Below the pieces are notes generated by a model. That model was given only the letters and a program-made list of their open reading frames with translations. It searched no databases and was not told the DNA's origin. Positions 17,100 through 26,800 of a DNA stretch of 35,238 nucleotides are shown here, piece by piece. Within the stretch, counting starts at the first letter, position 1. Every line of letters starts with the position of its first letter. The stretch covers positions 1-35,238 of the forward strand of contig CAZBJH010000021.1 of the NCBI GenBank assembly GCA_964492185.1, given 5' to 3'. Source of the DNA: JAFGSZ01 sp964492185 (GTDB taxonomy: Bacteria > Bacteroidota > Bacteroidia > Bacteroidales > UBA10428). Both the position numbers and the translations under genes were made by a program.

Positions 17100-20000
17100 A
17101 TGAAAAGATTTTTCATAAGTTTCTTTGTAGTTGTTTTAATAACATTTTATCCCGGGCGGGCCCAGGATACGGTGGAGGTCAAACTTGATGCGGATAAAAC
17201 ATATCAGACAATTGAAGGATGGGGTTCATCGCTATGCTGGTGGGCCAATATGGTTGGTAAATGGGAAGATGAAGCGAAGATAGATGAAATTATAGACCTG
17301 ATTACTTCACCTGATCAATTGAATATGAATATTTTCAGGTATAATATCGGCGGAGGTGATGACCCGTCACATTATTCAACACCTGGTGATCCCGGCCACA
17401 TGGCAGAGGGGAAGGGTGTAAGGGCCGAAATGGAAGGATTTAAGCCGGGAGAGGATTCTCTCTATGACTGGACAGCTGATCCGGGCCAGAGAAAGATCAT
17501 GTTAAAAATAAAAGAAAAAAGGCCTGATGCTGTTTTCGAGGCATTTTCCAATTCTCCTCCCTACTGGATGACATACAGTGGTTGTTCGGCAGGCAATGAT
17601 CCTGCCTCCGCGGATAATCTGAAGCCGGAATATTACGGGATGTTTTGTAATTACCTTATCGATGTATGTAAATTTTATAAGGATTCCTTTGGCATAGAGT
17701 TTAAAACATTGGAGCCTTTTAATGAATCCTTAACCGGTTACTGGGGCTATCTTGGAGGGCAGGAGGGATGTCATTTCGATCTTAATTCACAGATCGGGCT
17801 GTTGCGTGTTTTATACCCGAAACTTCAAAATTCGGGTTTGAACACGGTGATTGCTGCCTCTGATGAGTCCGGCATAAATTCTTTTCTTTATGCAATGAAC
17901 GGTTATATCAAGGCCGGTGATATTCCTGGTATTTTAGGACAGCTTAACACGCATACATATTCAGGATCAAATGCAGAACGCGTAGAGGCTTATAACCTTT
18001 CACGGAAAATGGATAAAACCTTATGGCAGTCCGAAACCGGCCCCATAGGTATTGGCGGCAGCGGCCTTGAAAATAATATACGCCTGGCACAACGTTTATT
18101 TGATGACATCCGTTACATGAAACCTTCGGCATGGCTCGACTGGCAATTAATGGAAGAACATAACGACACCTGGTGCCAGTTAAGGTGTGATTTTGAGGAA
18201 GAGACGTATAATATTGTAAAGAATTTTTATGTAAGGATGCAGGTTACCAGGTTTATAAAGCAGGGATATGTAATTATTGAGTCGGGTAATATGAATACGC
18301 TGGCTGCCCTTAGTCCCGGGAAAGATGAACTTGTAATGTCAGTTATTAACTTTTCAGGCAGGGAACAGACATTTGATTTTGACCTTTCAGAATTTCGTGA
18401 AACAGCCGGTTCCGCGAAGTTTTACAGAACAAGCACAATAGAAAACTGCGAGGATAAGGGTGATTTGGATGTATCGCAAAAAAAATTGTTGTATACATCT
18501 CCGGATATGAGCATTTCAACATTTGTTTTGCCTGTGAAAGTATTTGACTATAATAAATTTGCTATTATTCATGGAATTTCATTTGAAGATGGCACAAGCG
18601 GTGGTTTCAAAGGTGATGATTTAACCGTGGATGAAAATCAAAAAAAGGATGGCCTGAATAACAGTCAAAAATCACTCATATCATTTGTCGGTGAAAGTGA
18701 CACTATAATCTATCAATTTGAAGATACGCTGTTTACATCGCCTGAAGCACGATATCTGCATGTGATGACTTATACACCCGATATTATTGAAAGATCACCC
18801 ACATCGTATACAAGCAATGATATTTACCTCGGAATTGGCAATGAATGGAAGGACCAGGTTATTGACCTGGAGCCGGGCAATTTTTTTAACAGGTTAAATT
18901 TTCATGCATCCGTTGACAATACAGAGTATTTCATTGATAATATTTGCATAAATAGTGATCCGAACGAGAGGGTGGTTACCGAAGATCCTCCAGTGTATGA
19001 TTTTGAATCTTCCCAGGCCACCCCGGCATGCGAATTCAATTGCCATGAGGACAGAAATCCCGGTTCATCCTTAACAGATAATAATGAGATCGTTGGTATT
19101 AACACTTCTGCAAATATTTTGGAATGTGATATACCCAAAGTAGCCGATGAAGGTCATACGGAAGATACATTGGTTATTTTATTGGGATCACCTCTTTTGG
19201 TCACTGATCAATCCCGGTTTTTACATGTAATGGTCAAATCCCCAATTCCAAAGTTAAAGTTTGAAGTGAATAATGTTGTGGAAGAAAAATTATTTTCTGC
19301 CGGCCAATGGATTGATCTGGTGGTTGATCTTGAAGATCTGTCAGGTGAAAATATTTATGAAATAAAAATATCTCCATACGGTTCAACAATCCTTCGCACT
19401 ATTCTTTTTTTGGACAATATAAGTTTCAATAATGATCCGGAACCACTTGAATATAAATACGAAACTCCTGAACAAGCTACATATATTATATATAGCCGTA
19501 ACAGTGATAATGTCTTAACAGCCGGCAATAATGAGAATGTAATTCAAACCACTCCGGACAAAGATTATATTGATACCAAAGAACACTGGGATTTTTATGT
19601 AGTACCCGATGGGTATGTGATATCAAACAAGGCATCCCATAAAGTTATTACCGATGACGGTTCATATTTTTTGAGACTGGAAGAAAGGTCGGGTAACCTT
19701 GATGGCCAGGTCTACAATGTTTCACATGTCGAAGGCGGGTATGTAAGGATAAATTCCATAAAAACGGGTAAGGCTATGGATGTTGAAGGCGGAAGCACCG
19801 CCAGTGGAGCCAGTGTGGGTTTGTGGGATTTTGGAGCCACAGGTAATTATCATCGCCAATGGGCACTTATACATATATCGGATGATATAACCGGTTTAAC
19901 CCCATCAGAAAAAAAAATTGACTCTCCGTTTGTTGTTCCGGGATTTCGGAAAATTACAATTCACAATTTAGAAACTCCTTCATCAGTAGATGTATTCAAC

Positions 20001-20135
20001 ATTAATGGAATGGTCGTAAAAAAGGACGAACATATTAATAACACCATCTTTTCAATTAAGCTGGATGCAGGCATTTATATTTTACATATAAAATCGGCAT
20101 CAGGTATTTATTATCTCAAAGGGATTGTTATGTAG
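17100..20135 (+). CDS. Secreted GH30-family glycanase with lectin and T9SS domains
   Basis: This clan GH-A enzyme resembles GH30 subfamily 5 endo-beta-1,6-galactanases (EGWGSSLCWWANMVG near the N-terminus). From ATG 17100 the protein is 1011 aa; an in-frame GTG at 17055 would only prepend 15 polar residues before the signal peptide MKRFFISFFVVVLITF, so ATG is preferred. The catalytic acid is E209 in EPFNES and the nucleophile E312 in LWQSETG. Two beta-sandwich modules of unknown type follow (about 485-630 and 640-785, each ending in IDNI or LDNI), then a ricin-type lectin domain (about 790-930, with GKAMDVEGGS and a final QWALI), then a T9SS sorting tail (about 940-1011, GIYILHIKS). It should act at the cell surface on a beta-galactan or similar glycan. 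Its 3' end converges on dapL, 23 bases away. Confidence 0.88.
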   Translation: MKRFFISFFVVVLITFYPGRAQDTVEVKLDADKTYQTIEGWGSSLCWWANMVGKWEDEAKIDEIIDLITSPDQLNMNIFRYNIGGGDDPSHYSTPGDPGHMAEGKGVRAEMEGFKPGEDSLYDWTADPGQRKIMLKIKEKRPDAVFEAFSNSPPYWMTYSGCSAGNDPASADNLKPEYYGMFCNYLIDVCKFYKDSFGIEFKTLEPFNESLTGYWGYLGGQEGCHFDLNSQIGLLRVLYPKLQNSGLNTVIAASDESGINSFLYAMNGYIKAGDIPGILGQLNTHTYSGSNAERVEAYNLSRKMDKTLWQSETGPIGIGGSGLENNIRLAQRLFDDIRYMKPSAWLDWQLMEEHNDTWCQLRCDFEEETYNIVKNFYVRMQVTRFIKQGYVIIESGNMNTLAALSPGKDELVMSVINFSGREQTFDFDLSEFRETAGSAKFYRTSTIENCEDKGDLDVSQKKLLYTSPDMSISTFVLPVKVFDYNKFAIIHGISFEDGTSGGFKGDDLTVDENQKKDGLNNSQKSLISFVGESDTIIYQFEDTLFTSPEARYLHVMTYTPDIIERSPTSYTSNDIYLGIGNEWKDQVIDLEPGNFFNRLNFHASVDNTEYFIDNICINSDPNERVVTEDPPVYDFESSQATPACEFNCHEDRNPGSSLTDNNEIVGINTSANILECDIPKVADEGHTEDTLVILLGSPLLVTDQSRFLHVMVKSPIPKLKFEVNNVVEEKLFSAGQWIDLVVDLEDLSGENIYEIKISPYGSTILRTILFLDNISFNNDPEPLEYKYETPEQATYIIYSRNSDNVLTAGNNENVIQTTPDKDYIDTKEHWDFYVVPDGYVISNKASHKVITDDGSYFLRLEERSGNLDGQVYNVSHVEGGYVRINSIKTGKAMDVEGGSTASGASVGLWDFGATGNYHRQWALIHISDDITGLTPSEKKIDSPFVVPGFRKITIHNLETPSSVDVFNINGMVVKKDEHINNTIFSIKLDAGIYILHIKSASGIYYLKGIVM

Positions 20136-20158
20136 GGTCTGGATATTTACAATTATTC

Positions 20159-21391
20159 TCAGAAATTAAGCGATTTTAGTCTGTCCATCGCTTCGATGAC
20201 ATTATTACGTGAGGCAAAAGCGGAAAACCTGAAATATCCTTCTCCCGAAGGGCCGAAGCCAGAACCGGGTGTTCCCACTACATTGGCTTCATGCAATATC
20301 TTATCAAATAATTCCCATGAGCTTAATCCTTTTCCCGAATTTACCCAGACATAAGGAGCATTCAAACCACCGTATACTTCAAATCCAATACCGGCAAAAC
20401 TTTCACGCATTATCCTTGCATTTTCCATATAGTAATCTATCGTTTCCTGTATCTCTTTTTTACCGCTATCAGAATAAACTGCAGCAGCGGCTTTCTGAAC
20501 AGGATACGAAACCTGGTTGAATTTTGTCGATTGTCTCCGGTACCACAATGAATGCAGGGAATGTTTTTCGCCCCCGGAGGAATATCCTTTTAATGCTTTT
20601 GGGACAATTGTATAGGCACAACGCGTACCGGTGAATCCTGCTGTTTTGGAAAAACTTTTAAACTCTATTGCCACCTGATCTGCTCCCTCGATCTCATAAA
20701 TTGAATGTGGAATATCCTTTTCAGAAATATAAGCTTCATAAGCCGCATCAAAAAGAATAACAATATCGTTTTTCAATGCATGATCCACCCACTTTTTCAG
20801 TTCCTTCACGGAGGCAGTTGTCCCGGTCGGGTTATTCGGGTAGCATAAAAACACGATATCTGTTTTTTCAGAGGGTATCTCAGGGATAAATCCGTTATCT
20901 GCTGTACATGGCATGTACACCAAATTTTCATAATAGCCGTTTTTTTGTATGTTGCCTGTCCGGCCTGCCATCACGGTGGTGTCAACATACACGGGATAAA
21001 CAGGATCTTGTACTGCAATGGTATTCTCCTGCCCGAAAATTTCCAGGATATTGCCTGTATCGCATTTTGCACCGTCAGAAATAAATATTTCGTCTTCATG
21101 AATATCAATACCCCTGTCGCGGTATTCATTTTTTGCTATCGCGTGTCGAAGAAATTCATATCCCTGCTCCGGTCCGTATCCTTTAAATGTTTCCTGTTTT
21201 GACATTTCATCAACTCCTTCATGAAAAGATCGGATAACACATGGAGCCAGGGGCAGTATAACATCTCCGATACCCATCTTTATTACTTTGGCTTCAGGAT
21301 TTTTCGAATGGTATTCGTGTACTCTTTTTCCAATTTCCGGGAACAGGTATCCCGCTTGTAACTTCAAATAATTTTCGTTTATTCGCGCCAT
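20159..21391 (-). CDS. dapL: LL-diaminopimelate aminotransferase
   Basis: DapL converts tetrahydrodipicolinate directly to LL-diaminopimelate using glutamate, bypassing the succinyl or acetyl steps of lysine synthesis. It is a class I/II PLP aminotransferase. Family features are NENYLKLQAGYLFPEIGKRV after the start, GIGDVILPL, CYPNNPTGT and the PLP lysine K249 in SFSKTAGFTGTR. The ATG at 21391 is chosen because the DapL N-terminus begins there; an in-frame extension to 21436 would run into the lysA start and carry no family sequence. The resulting 410 aa is typical. It is divergent from lysA over 44 bases. Its product is the substrate of DapF encoded nearby. Confidence 0.95.
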   Translation of the reverse strand: MARINENYLKLQAGYLFPEIGKRVHEYHSKNPEAKVIKMGIGDVILPLAPCVIRSFHEGVDEMSKQETFKGYGPEQGYEFLRHAIAKNEYRDRGIDIHEDEIFISDGAKCDTGNILEIFGQENTIAVQDPVYPVYVDTTVMAGRTGNIQKNGYYENLVYMPCTADNGFIPEIPSEKTDIVFLCYPNNPTGTTASVKELKKWVDHALKNDIVILFDAAYEAYISEKDIPHSIYEIEGADQVAIEFKSFSKTAGFTGTRCAYTIVPKALKGYSSGGEKHSLHSLWYRRQSTKFNQVSYPVQKAAAAVYSDSGKKEIQETIDYYMENARIMRESFAGIGFEVYGGLNAPYVWVNSGKGLSSWELFDKILHEANVVGTPGSGFGPSGEGYFRFSAFASRNNVIEAMDRLKSLNF

Positions 21392-21396
21392 TATAA

Positions 21397-21404
21397 TAAT
21401 TTTG
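21397..21404 (+). promoter_or_regulatory. Possible lysA -7 box
   Basis: TAATTTTG matches the Bacteroidetes TAnnTTTG -7 consensus and lies 31 bases before the lysA ATG. No exact TTTG -33 box is present; T-rich sequence lies at about the right distance inside the dapL start region. Confidence 0.4.
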
Positions 21405-21407
21405 CGA

Positions 21408-21415
21408 CAAATATA
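21408..21415 (-). promoter_or_regulatory. Possible dapL -7 box
   Basis: On the minus strand TATATTTG matches TAnnTTTG, 16 bases before the dapL ATG. It lies only 3 bases from the opposing lysA box, so the two divergent promoters would overlap and could share control. Confidence 0.4.
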
Positions 21416-21435
21416 AGTAACATCATAGAGAAGCA

Positions 21436-22698
21436 ATGAATTATATTTATTCGATTATAAGCAAAGACAAAAATTTTTTTGGCAATACTGATCCTGTAAA
21501 ATTGTCAGAAGAATTCGGGACACCACTTTATGTGTATAATGAAAATATATTAAGAAAAAGGTGTCGTGATTTGAAAGGCCTCATATCTTATGACAGGTTT
21601 GTTGTAAATTATTCACCAAAGGCAAACAGCAATCTCGAATTATTAAAGATTATCAGGGATGAGGGATTGACGGTTGATGCCATGTCTCCCGGGGAGATCT
21701 ATGTTAATCTTAAGGCCGGATACAGGCCTGATCAGATCTTTTATATTTGCAATAATGTCAGTGAAGAGGAATTTAAATTTGCAATCAGCAGCGGTGTAAA
21801 AATCTCTGTTGATTCATTATCCCAGCTTGAGATGTATGGTAAATTAAATCCCGGGGGAGAAGTTGCTTTTCGCCTGAATCCCGGAGTAGGAGCCGGGCAC
21901 CATGCAAAAGTGACAACCGGTGGGAAGAAAACAAAATTCGGGATAGAAGTAAAATATATCCCTGATGTAAAAAAAATACTAAAAAAGCATCAACTGAAAC
22001 TTAAAGGTATAAATCAACATATAGGATCATTATTTCTGGATGGGGAAGCATATTTAAACAGTACGGAGATGATCCTTCAGGTAGCCGGAGAGTTTGATGA
22101 CCTTGAATTTATTGATCTTGGAGGCGGATTCGGAATACCATATCAAAAGCATGCAAAACAGGCAAGGCTCGATCTGAATGTGCTTGGGGAAAAGCTGTCG
22201 GACAAAATTGAACGATGGGTAAATGATTATGGTAAACGAATAGAATTCAAGATAGAACCCGGGAGGTATATTGTTGCCGAATGCGGCATTTTGCTGGGCA
22301 GGGTCAATGCTGTGAAAATGAACTATGATAAGAAGTATATTGGCACCGATCTTGGTTTTAATGTGCTTTTGCGACCTACAATGTATGGTTCTCATCATGA
22401 TGTTGAGATATACAGTATGGATAAAGCTGCTTCACGCGAAAAAGAAACGGTGATGATCGTTGGAAATATTTGTGAGACAGGAGATATTATCGCTTCCAAC
22501 AGGAAGCTGCCGGAAATATTCGAAAAAGATATACTGGGTGTTCTGGATAGCGGCGCTTATGGCTATTCCATGAGCTCGAACTATAACAACAGGCTGAGGC
22601 CTGCTGAGGTATTGATTGATTCAGAAGGAGATTACCGGTTGATACGCAGAAGAGATGACCTGGACGATTTGTTAAGGAATTTTACAATAAAGGATTGA
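21436..22698 (+). CDS. lysA: Diaminopimelate decarboxylase
   Basis: LysA decarboxylates meso-diaminopimelate to L-lysine, the last step of the pathway. The 420-aa protein is a fold-type III PLP enzyme. Visible features are PLP lysine K62 in NYSPKANSN, the HIGS motif, the glycine-rich GGGFGIP phosphate loop, EPGRYIVAECG for substrate and PLP contacts, CETGD with the cysteine contributed to the partner active site, and the late SGAYGYSMSSNYN motif. Length and motifs are normal. It is divergent from dapL and followed by dapF 78 bases downstream; a short CAGGT/ACCTG hairpin (22719-22734) lies between and could attenuate read-through. Confidence 0.97.
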   Translation: MNYIYSIISKDKNFFGNTDPVKLSEEFGTPLYVYNENILRKRCRDLKGLISYDRFVVNYSPKANSNLELLKIIRDEGLTVDAMSPGEIYVNLKAGYRPDQIFYICNNVSEEEFKFAISSGVKISVDSLSQLEMYGKLNPGGEVAFRLNPGVGAGHHAKVTTGGKKTKFGIEVKYIPDVKKILKKHQLKLKGINQHIGSLFLDGEAYLNSTEMILQVAGEFDDLEFIDLGGGFGIPYQKHAKQARLDLNVLGEKLSDKIERWVNDYGKRIEFKIEPGRYIVAECGILLGRVNAVKMNYDKKYIGTDLGFNVLLRPTMYGSHHDVEIYSMDKAASREKETVMIVGNICETGDIIASNRKLPEIFEKDILGVLDSGAYGYSMSSNYNNRLRPAEVLIDSEGDYRLIRRRDDLDDLLRNFTIKD

Positions 22699-22776
22699 AT
22701 CGGGATTATTACCATATGCAGGTAAGTTCACCTGTATTTTAAATTATATTGATTTTTAATTTTAAGATATAACGAT

Positions 22777-23649
22777 TTGGAAACTAACTCCTTTATTAAG
22801 TCGCACGGATTGGGAAATGAGTATGTAGTTATTGACAGCGAAAATATTGGTTTTCAACTGACCAAAAATGCTGTAAAAAGGATTTGTAATGTAAATTTCG
22901 GAATAGGTTCGGATGGTATTGTTATGAAGGTTCCTGCCAAAAGCGCTGATTTTGGATTCAGGGTTTATAATCCTGACGGATCGGAGGCTGAGAAGAGCGG
23001 AAACGGCCTGCGGATATTTTGCAAATATCTTTATGATCATGGTTTTACAAAAAGCAGAAAGTTTTCTGTTGAGACACTGACGGATAAAGTGCATGCTACT
23101 ATTGATGAAGAAAAAGACGGTAAGGCATTTATGATTACTGTGGATATGGGTAAGGCAATTTTCAAAAGTTCCGATATACCTGTCGATTCTGACAAGCCCG
23201 AGTTTATTAAAGAAACAATAACTGCCGGGGATAGAGAATTTGAAGTGAACTGTGTTTCAGTGGGCAATCCTCATTGTGTAGTGATCATGGACAGACTGAA
23301 TGAAAAAGAGATCAGAAAGTACGGCCCAATGATCGAAAATCATGAATTGTTTCCCAACCGCATAAATGTGCAGTTTGCAAAGGTATTGTCCCCTGACAGG
23401 GCACAAATACTTATATGGGAACGCGGAGCCGGATACACGTTGGCATCGGGGAGTTCCTCCTGCGCAGCCGCTTCTGTCCTTGTGAAAAGGGGATTAATAA
23501 ACAGAAACCTTACAATGAATATGCAGGGAGGGATTCTAAAGTTGCAGATAGAAGAGGATATGAACATACGAATGACCGGAGAGGTCAGAGAAATAGCCGC
23601 CGGCGTATTCAGCAGGGAATTAATACAGGACCTTCACCTGGAACCATAA
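22777..23649 (+). CDS. dapF: Diaminopimelate epimerase, first catalytic Cys replaced by Ser
   Basis: DapF turns LL-DAP, the product of DapL, into meso-DAP for lysine and peptidoglycan. The 290-aa protein has the family's two mirror-image halves, beginning SFIKSHGLGNEYVVID. The second catalytic cysteine is kept as C229 in SGSSSCAAAS. The first, normally in a CGNG motif, is S74 in EAEKSGNGLRIF. Known DapF enzymes use a Cys pair for two-base racemisation, so this is a variant; other DapF-annotated proteins with SGNG exist as far as I recall, suggesting a subfamily rather than a mutation. The start is TTG, since no ATG lies at the family N-terminus. It follows lysA and converges with the SNF2 gene. 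Confidence 0.9.
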   Translation: METNSFIKSHGLGNEYVVIDSENIGFQLTKNAVKRICNVNFGIGSDGIVMKVPAKSADFGFRVYNPDGSEAEKSGNGLRIFCKYLYDHGFTKSRKFSVETLTDKVHATIDEEKDGKAFMITVDMGKAIFKSSDIPVDSDKPEFIKETITAGDREFEVNCVSVGNPHCVVIMDRLNEKEIRKYGPMIENHELFPNRINVQFAKVLSPDRAQILIWERGAGYTLASGSSSCAAASVLVKRGLINRNLTMNMQGGILKLQIEEDMNIRMTGEVREIAAGVFSRELIQDLHLEP

Positions 23650-23737
23650 AACCCGCCGGATACCGAAGCCGGACCAGCTTTCCTTCTTCACCATACTCAC
23701 CATACACTGGCGCATGGCGTTCACAATCTGGCACATT

Positions 23738-23805
23738 CTGGCGCATGGCTCCGATCTTGTGCCCCCGAGTCCGGATCGGCTCCTGCTGGCACGGATTTGC
23801 AATCC
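23738..23805 (-). repeat. 68-bp repeat, copy beside the SNF2 gene 3' end
   Basis: The reverse complement matches 27781-27848 at 50 of 68 positions with no gaps. The last part overlaps the palindrome GGCACGG-ATTTGC-AATCCCTGCC (23788-23810). It lies in the 170-base gap between the converging dapF and SNF2 genes and ends 15 bases from the SNF2 stop codon. A shorter internal duplication (CTGGCGCATGGC, near 23708 and again at 23738) is also present. Confidence 0.65.
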
Positions 23806-23819
23806 CTGCCCGTGTCTTT

Positions 23820-26800
23820 CTAGCTGAAAAGCTGCTCCAGATCCTTCTTGGTAAGCTTGCTTACAAAACCCTGCTCCGTATTGATGAGATCGTCAGCCAG
23901 AGCTTTCTTTTTTTTCTGGATATCCATGATTTTCTCCTCGATGGTATTCTTACAGATCATACGATAGGCAAAGACATTCCTGGTCTGGCCGATCCGGTGT
24001 GTTCTGTCGATAGCCTGGTTCTCCACGGCGGGATTCCACCAGGGATCAACCAAAAACACATAATCAGCACTTATAAGGTTCAATCCCAACCCCCCGGCCC
24101 TGAGACTGATCAGAAATACCCTGCAATCCTTGTCATTCTCAAAGGCATTTACAAGTTCCTGCCTTTTTGTTGAGCTTCCGGTCAGCTTTACATATTTGAT
24201 CTTCTCCTTTTGCAGACGCTCTTCTATCAATGAAAGCATCCCAAGGAACTGGGAAAATACCAGTGCTTTATGGTCACTGATCTTCCCTGTAATATGACGT
24301 ACAAGCTCATCGGCCTTGATTGAAGCATATCCGTAATCTTCATCGCTGTTGAGCAGGGCGGGGGAATCGCATATCTGGCGAAGTTTTGTCAGTCCTTCCA
24401 GTACGGTAAAACGCGATTTATTGATCCCCTCCTTATCGATCTTGTTCATTATCCGGTCGCGAATGTCTTCTTTATGGGCATCATATACCCGGCGTTGTTC
24501 CTCATCCATAGCGCAAAACAAAACCTGTTCCGTTTTCGGCGGAAGCTCCTTGGCCACATCTTCCTTTTTCCGGCGGAGGATGAAAGGGTGTACGAGTTGT
24601 TTGAGGTGATTGATCTTGTCTTCGTCCCTGTCTTTTTCAATGCTTGAAGCAAAGTCGTTCCGGAAAGCATTCAATGGTCCAAGTATGCCTGGATTCAGGA
24701 AATGCATCTGTGCATACAGCTCCACGGTATTGTTTTCGATCGGTGTCCCTGTCATAACATAGCGTTGACGGGCAGAGATCAGGTTGACCGCCTTGTACCT
24801 GAGCGAAGCCGGATTTTTTATGGCCTGTGACTCGTCCAGCACGGCAACATTAAATTTGAATTTTCTGATCCATTCGATATCATTCGTCAGCGTACCGTAA
24901 CTGGTAATGATGATATCCTGTTTTTTCCATGAGGAACTGTCTGTATCTCGTGTCAGACCCCAATGGATGACTGTTTTCAAAGCGGGTGAGAATTTATCGA
25001 TCTCGTTCTTCCAGTTGTATAGCAGTGAGGTGGGGCAAACCACCAGGTTTGTCAGCCTTTTATTCGGGTGTTGTCCTTTAGCCCATGCAAAAATGGCCAG
25101 CATCTGAAGTGTTTTCCCCAGTCCCATGTCATCGGCAAGGCAGCCGCCAAGGTTGATCTTATACAGGTAGGCCAGCCAGCTTATCCCTTCCGACTGATAG
25201 TCACGCAACCGGGCGGTAATGGTTTTGGGTTCGCGAATCTTTATTATACCGTCATTGCCGTTCAGCAGGGCCTTTTTTTCAGCCAGCTCACGCTGTACTT
25301 CCACATCGTTTATTTCGTCATACAGGTCATGGATCAAAGCAAACTGGCTTTTCTTCAGGCGGATGGTCTCGTCTTTACCCTGACTTCCAAACCGAATGGC
25401 AGCGGAAAACCGATTGATCCACTCTTCGGGGAGCATAGCAAATTTATTATTACCAAGCATGATGTATTTGCTTTTCTTCAACACGGCTTTGCGGATGTCG
25501 GTCAGTGACACAGTGAAATTATCATATGAGATCTGCACATGAATATCAAACCAGTCGGTTCCTGATTTAAATCTGTAATTGATCAGTGGTTTTGCCGGAT
25601 AGTATTTGACTTTTTTCAGATTTTCAATACCGAAAACTTCGATATTCTCCCGTTTGCAGGTCTCATAGAAATTAATAAACCACATTTTTTCCAGCACCTT
25701 ATCAGCCGGAATATAGAAAAATGGTTGGAAAGTACTGATATTGAACGTGGGATGTGTGGACGCTATCTGCCGGATCAGTGCCTGCTCCTTTTCCTGGTCA
25801 CGAAGGATCTTTTTATCATCCTTCGTGTAGTGATGTTCTCCTTTTTCCAGAACATGCACATCAATATTATGGTATGCCATGGCCGGGTAAACCAATAAAA
25901 AATTACCTTCCTCTTTCAGATACACCCGTGGTTGTGTTTTAACATGCGTCATTTCTGTAACCGGATTAAAATATTCATCGAATTCGAAAATAATATTGTT
26001 TGCCAGATCACGAAGCCAGCTGTCCCATATTACTTTCCATTGTTTTACAGGAATCAGTATTTCGTCTTTGCCTTTTAAGATTGTCAGGGTACTGTAATCC
26101 CAGGCTGACTGCCAAAGGTGTATGTTATTTCGCTGCTCGACAAAAAGGTATGATTTATCAAATGTATTGTGAAGAAGGATCTCTTTGTCATCGATCAGAT
26201 AACTGAACCTGACGGTAATATATGGCTTCTGTAATGAACACCTGGCTTTTGCTTTTACCGGCTGCAGGGAGAGATACACGGGTACAAGTTCAGTAGCCTT
26301 TATTGCTGTCCGGTAATCCCAATCACCTTTACGCGCGTATACCTGCTTATCCTGGCATAAACCGAATATTGACCTGAACCTTTCTAATTCCGGTGCTACT
26401 TTAGTAAACAGACCATCACGAGCCATCGTGGTTCTGTTCATCAACTCCACGATCTTATAATCTTTTTCATCGGCAACGCTTTTCCAGAAAGAATCAGATA
26501 AGGGGAAGATAGTTACATCGGGTTTGCCGATCATGCGGTCTCCTTTTTTGGATTTTTTCCCGGTGACTGCCATGAATTCAGATTCTGCCGAAGATGGGGT
26601 ACTTATGAAATTAAGCAAGTATCCTGTCATGTATTCACCCGGTGTTTCTTCAAACAGGGTTTCCAGTGCATCAAAACGGACGTAATCCCGGATCAGGTTC
26701 GAACTGTTCGGGTCAATGAATTTTTCATTAATAATCTCTCCGGCAATATCATTATCCCTGAACCTGAAATGAATGATCTCATCATAGTTATCTTTAATAT

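Noticed and set aside
21392..21436. Upstream extension of dapL to 21436
   Set aside because: The added residues match no DapL sequence and overlap the lysA start and both candidate promoter boxes.
23415..24173. Open frame of 252 codons on the plus strand
   Set aside because: It overlaps dapF and the end of the SNF2 gene, both of which have clear family motifs, and its own translation is repeat-like and low in hydrophobic order.
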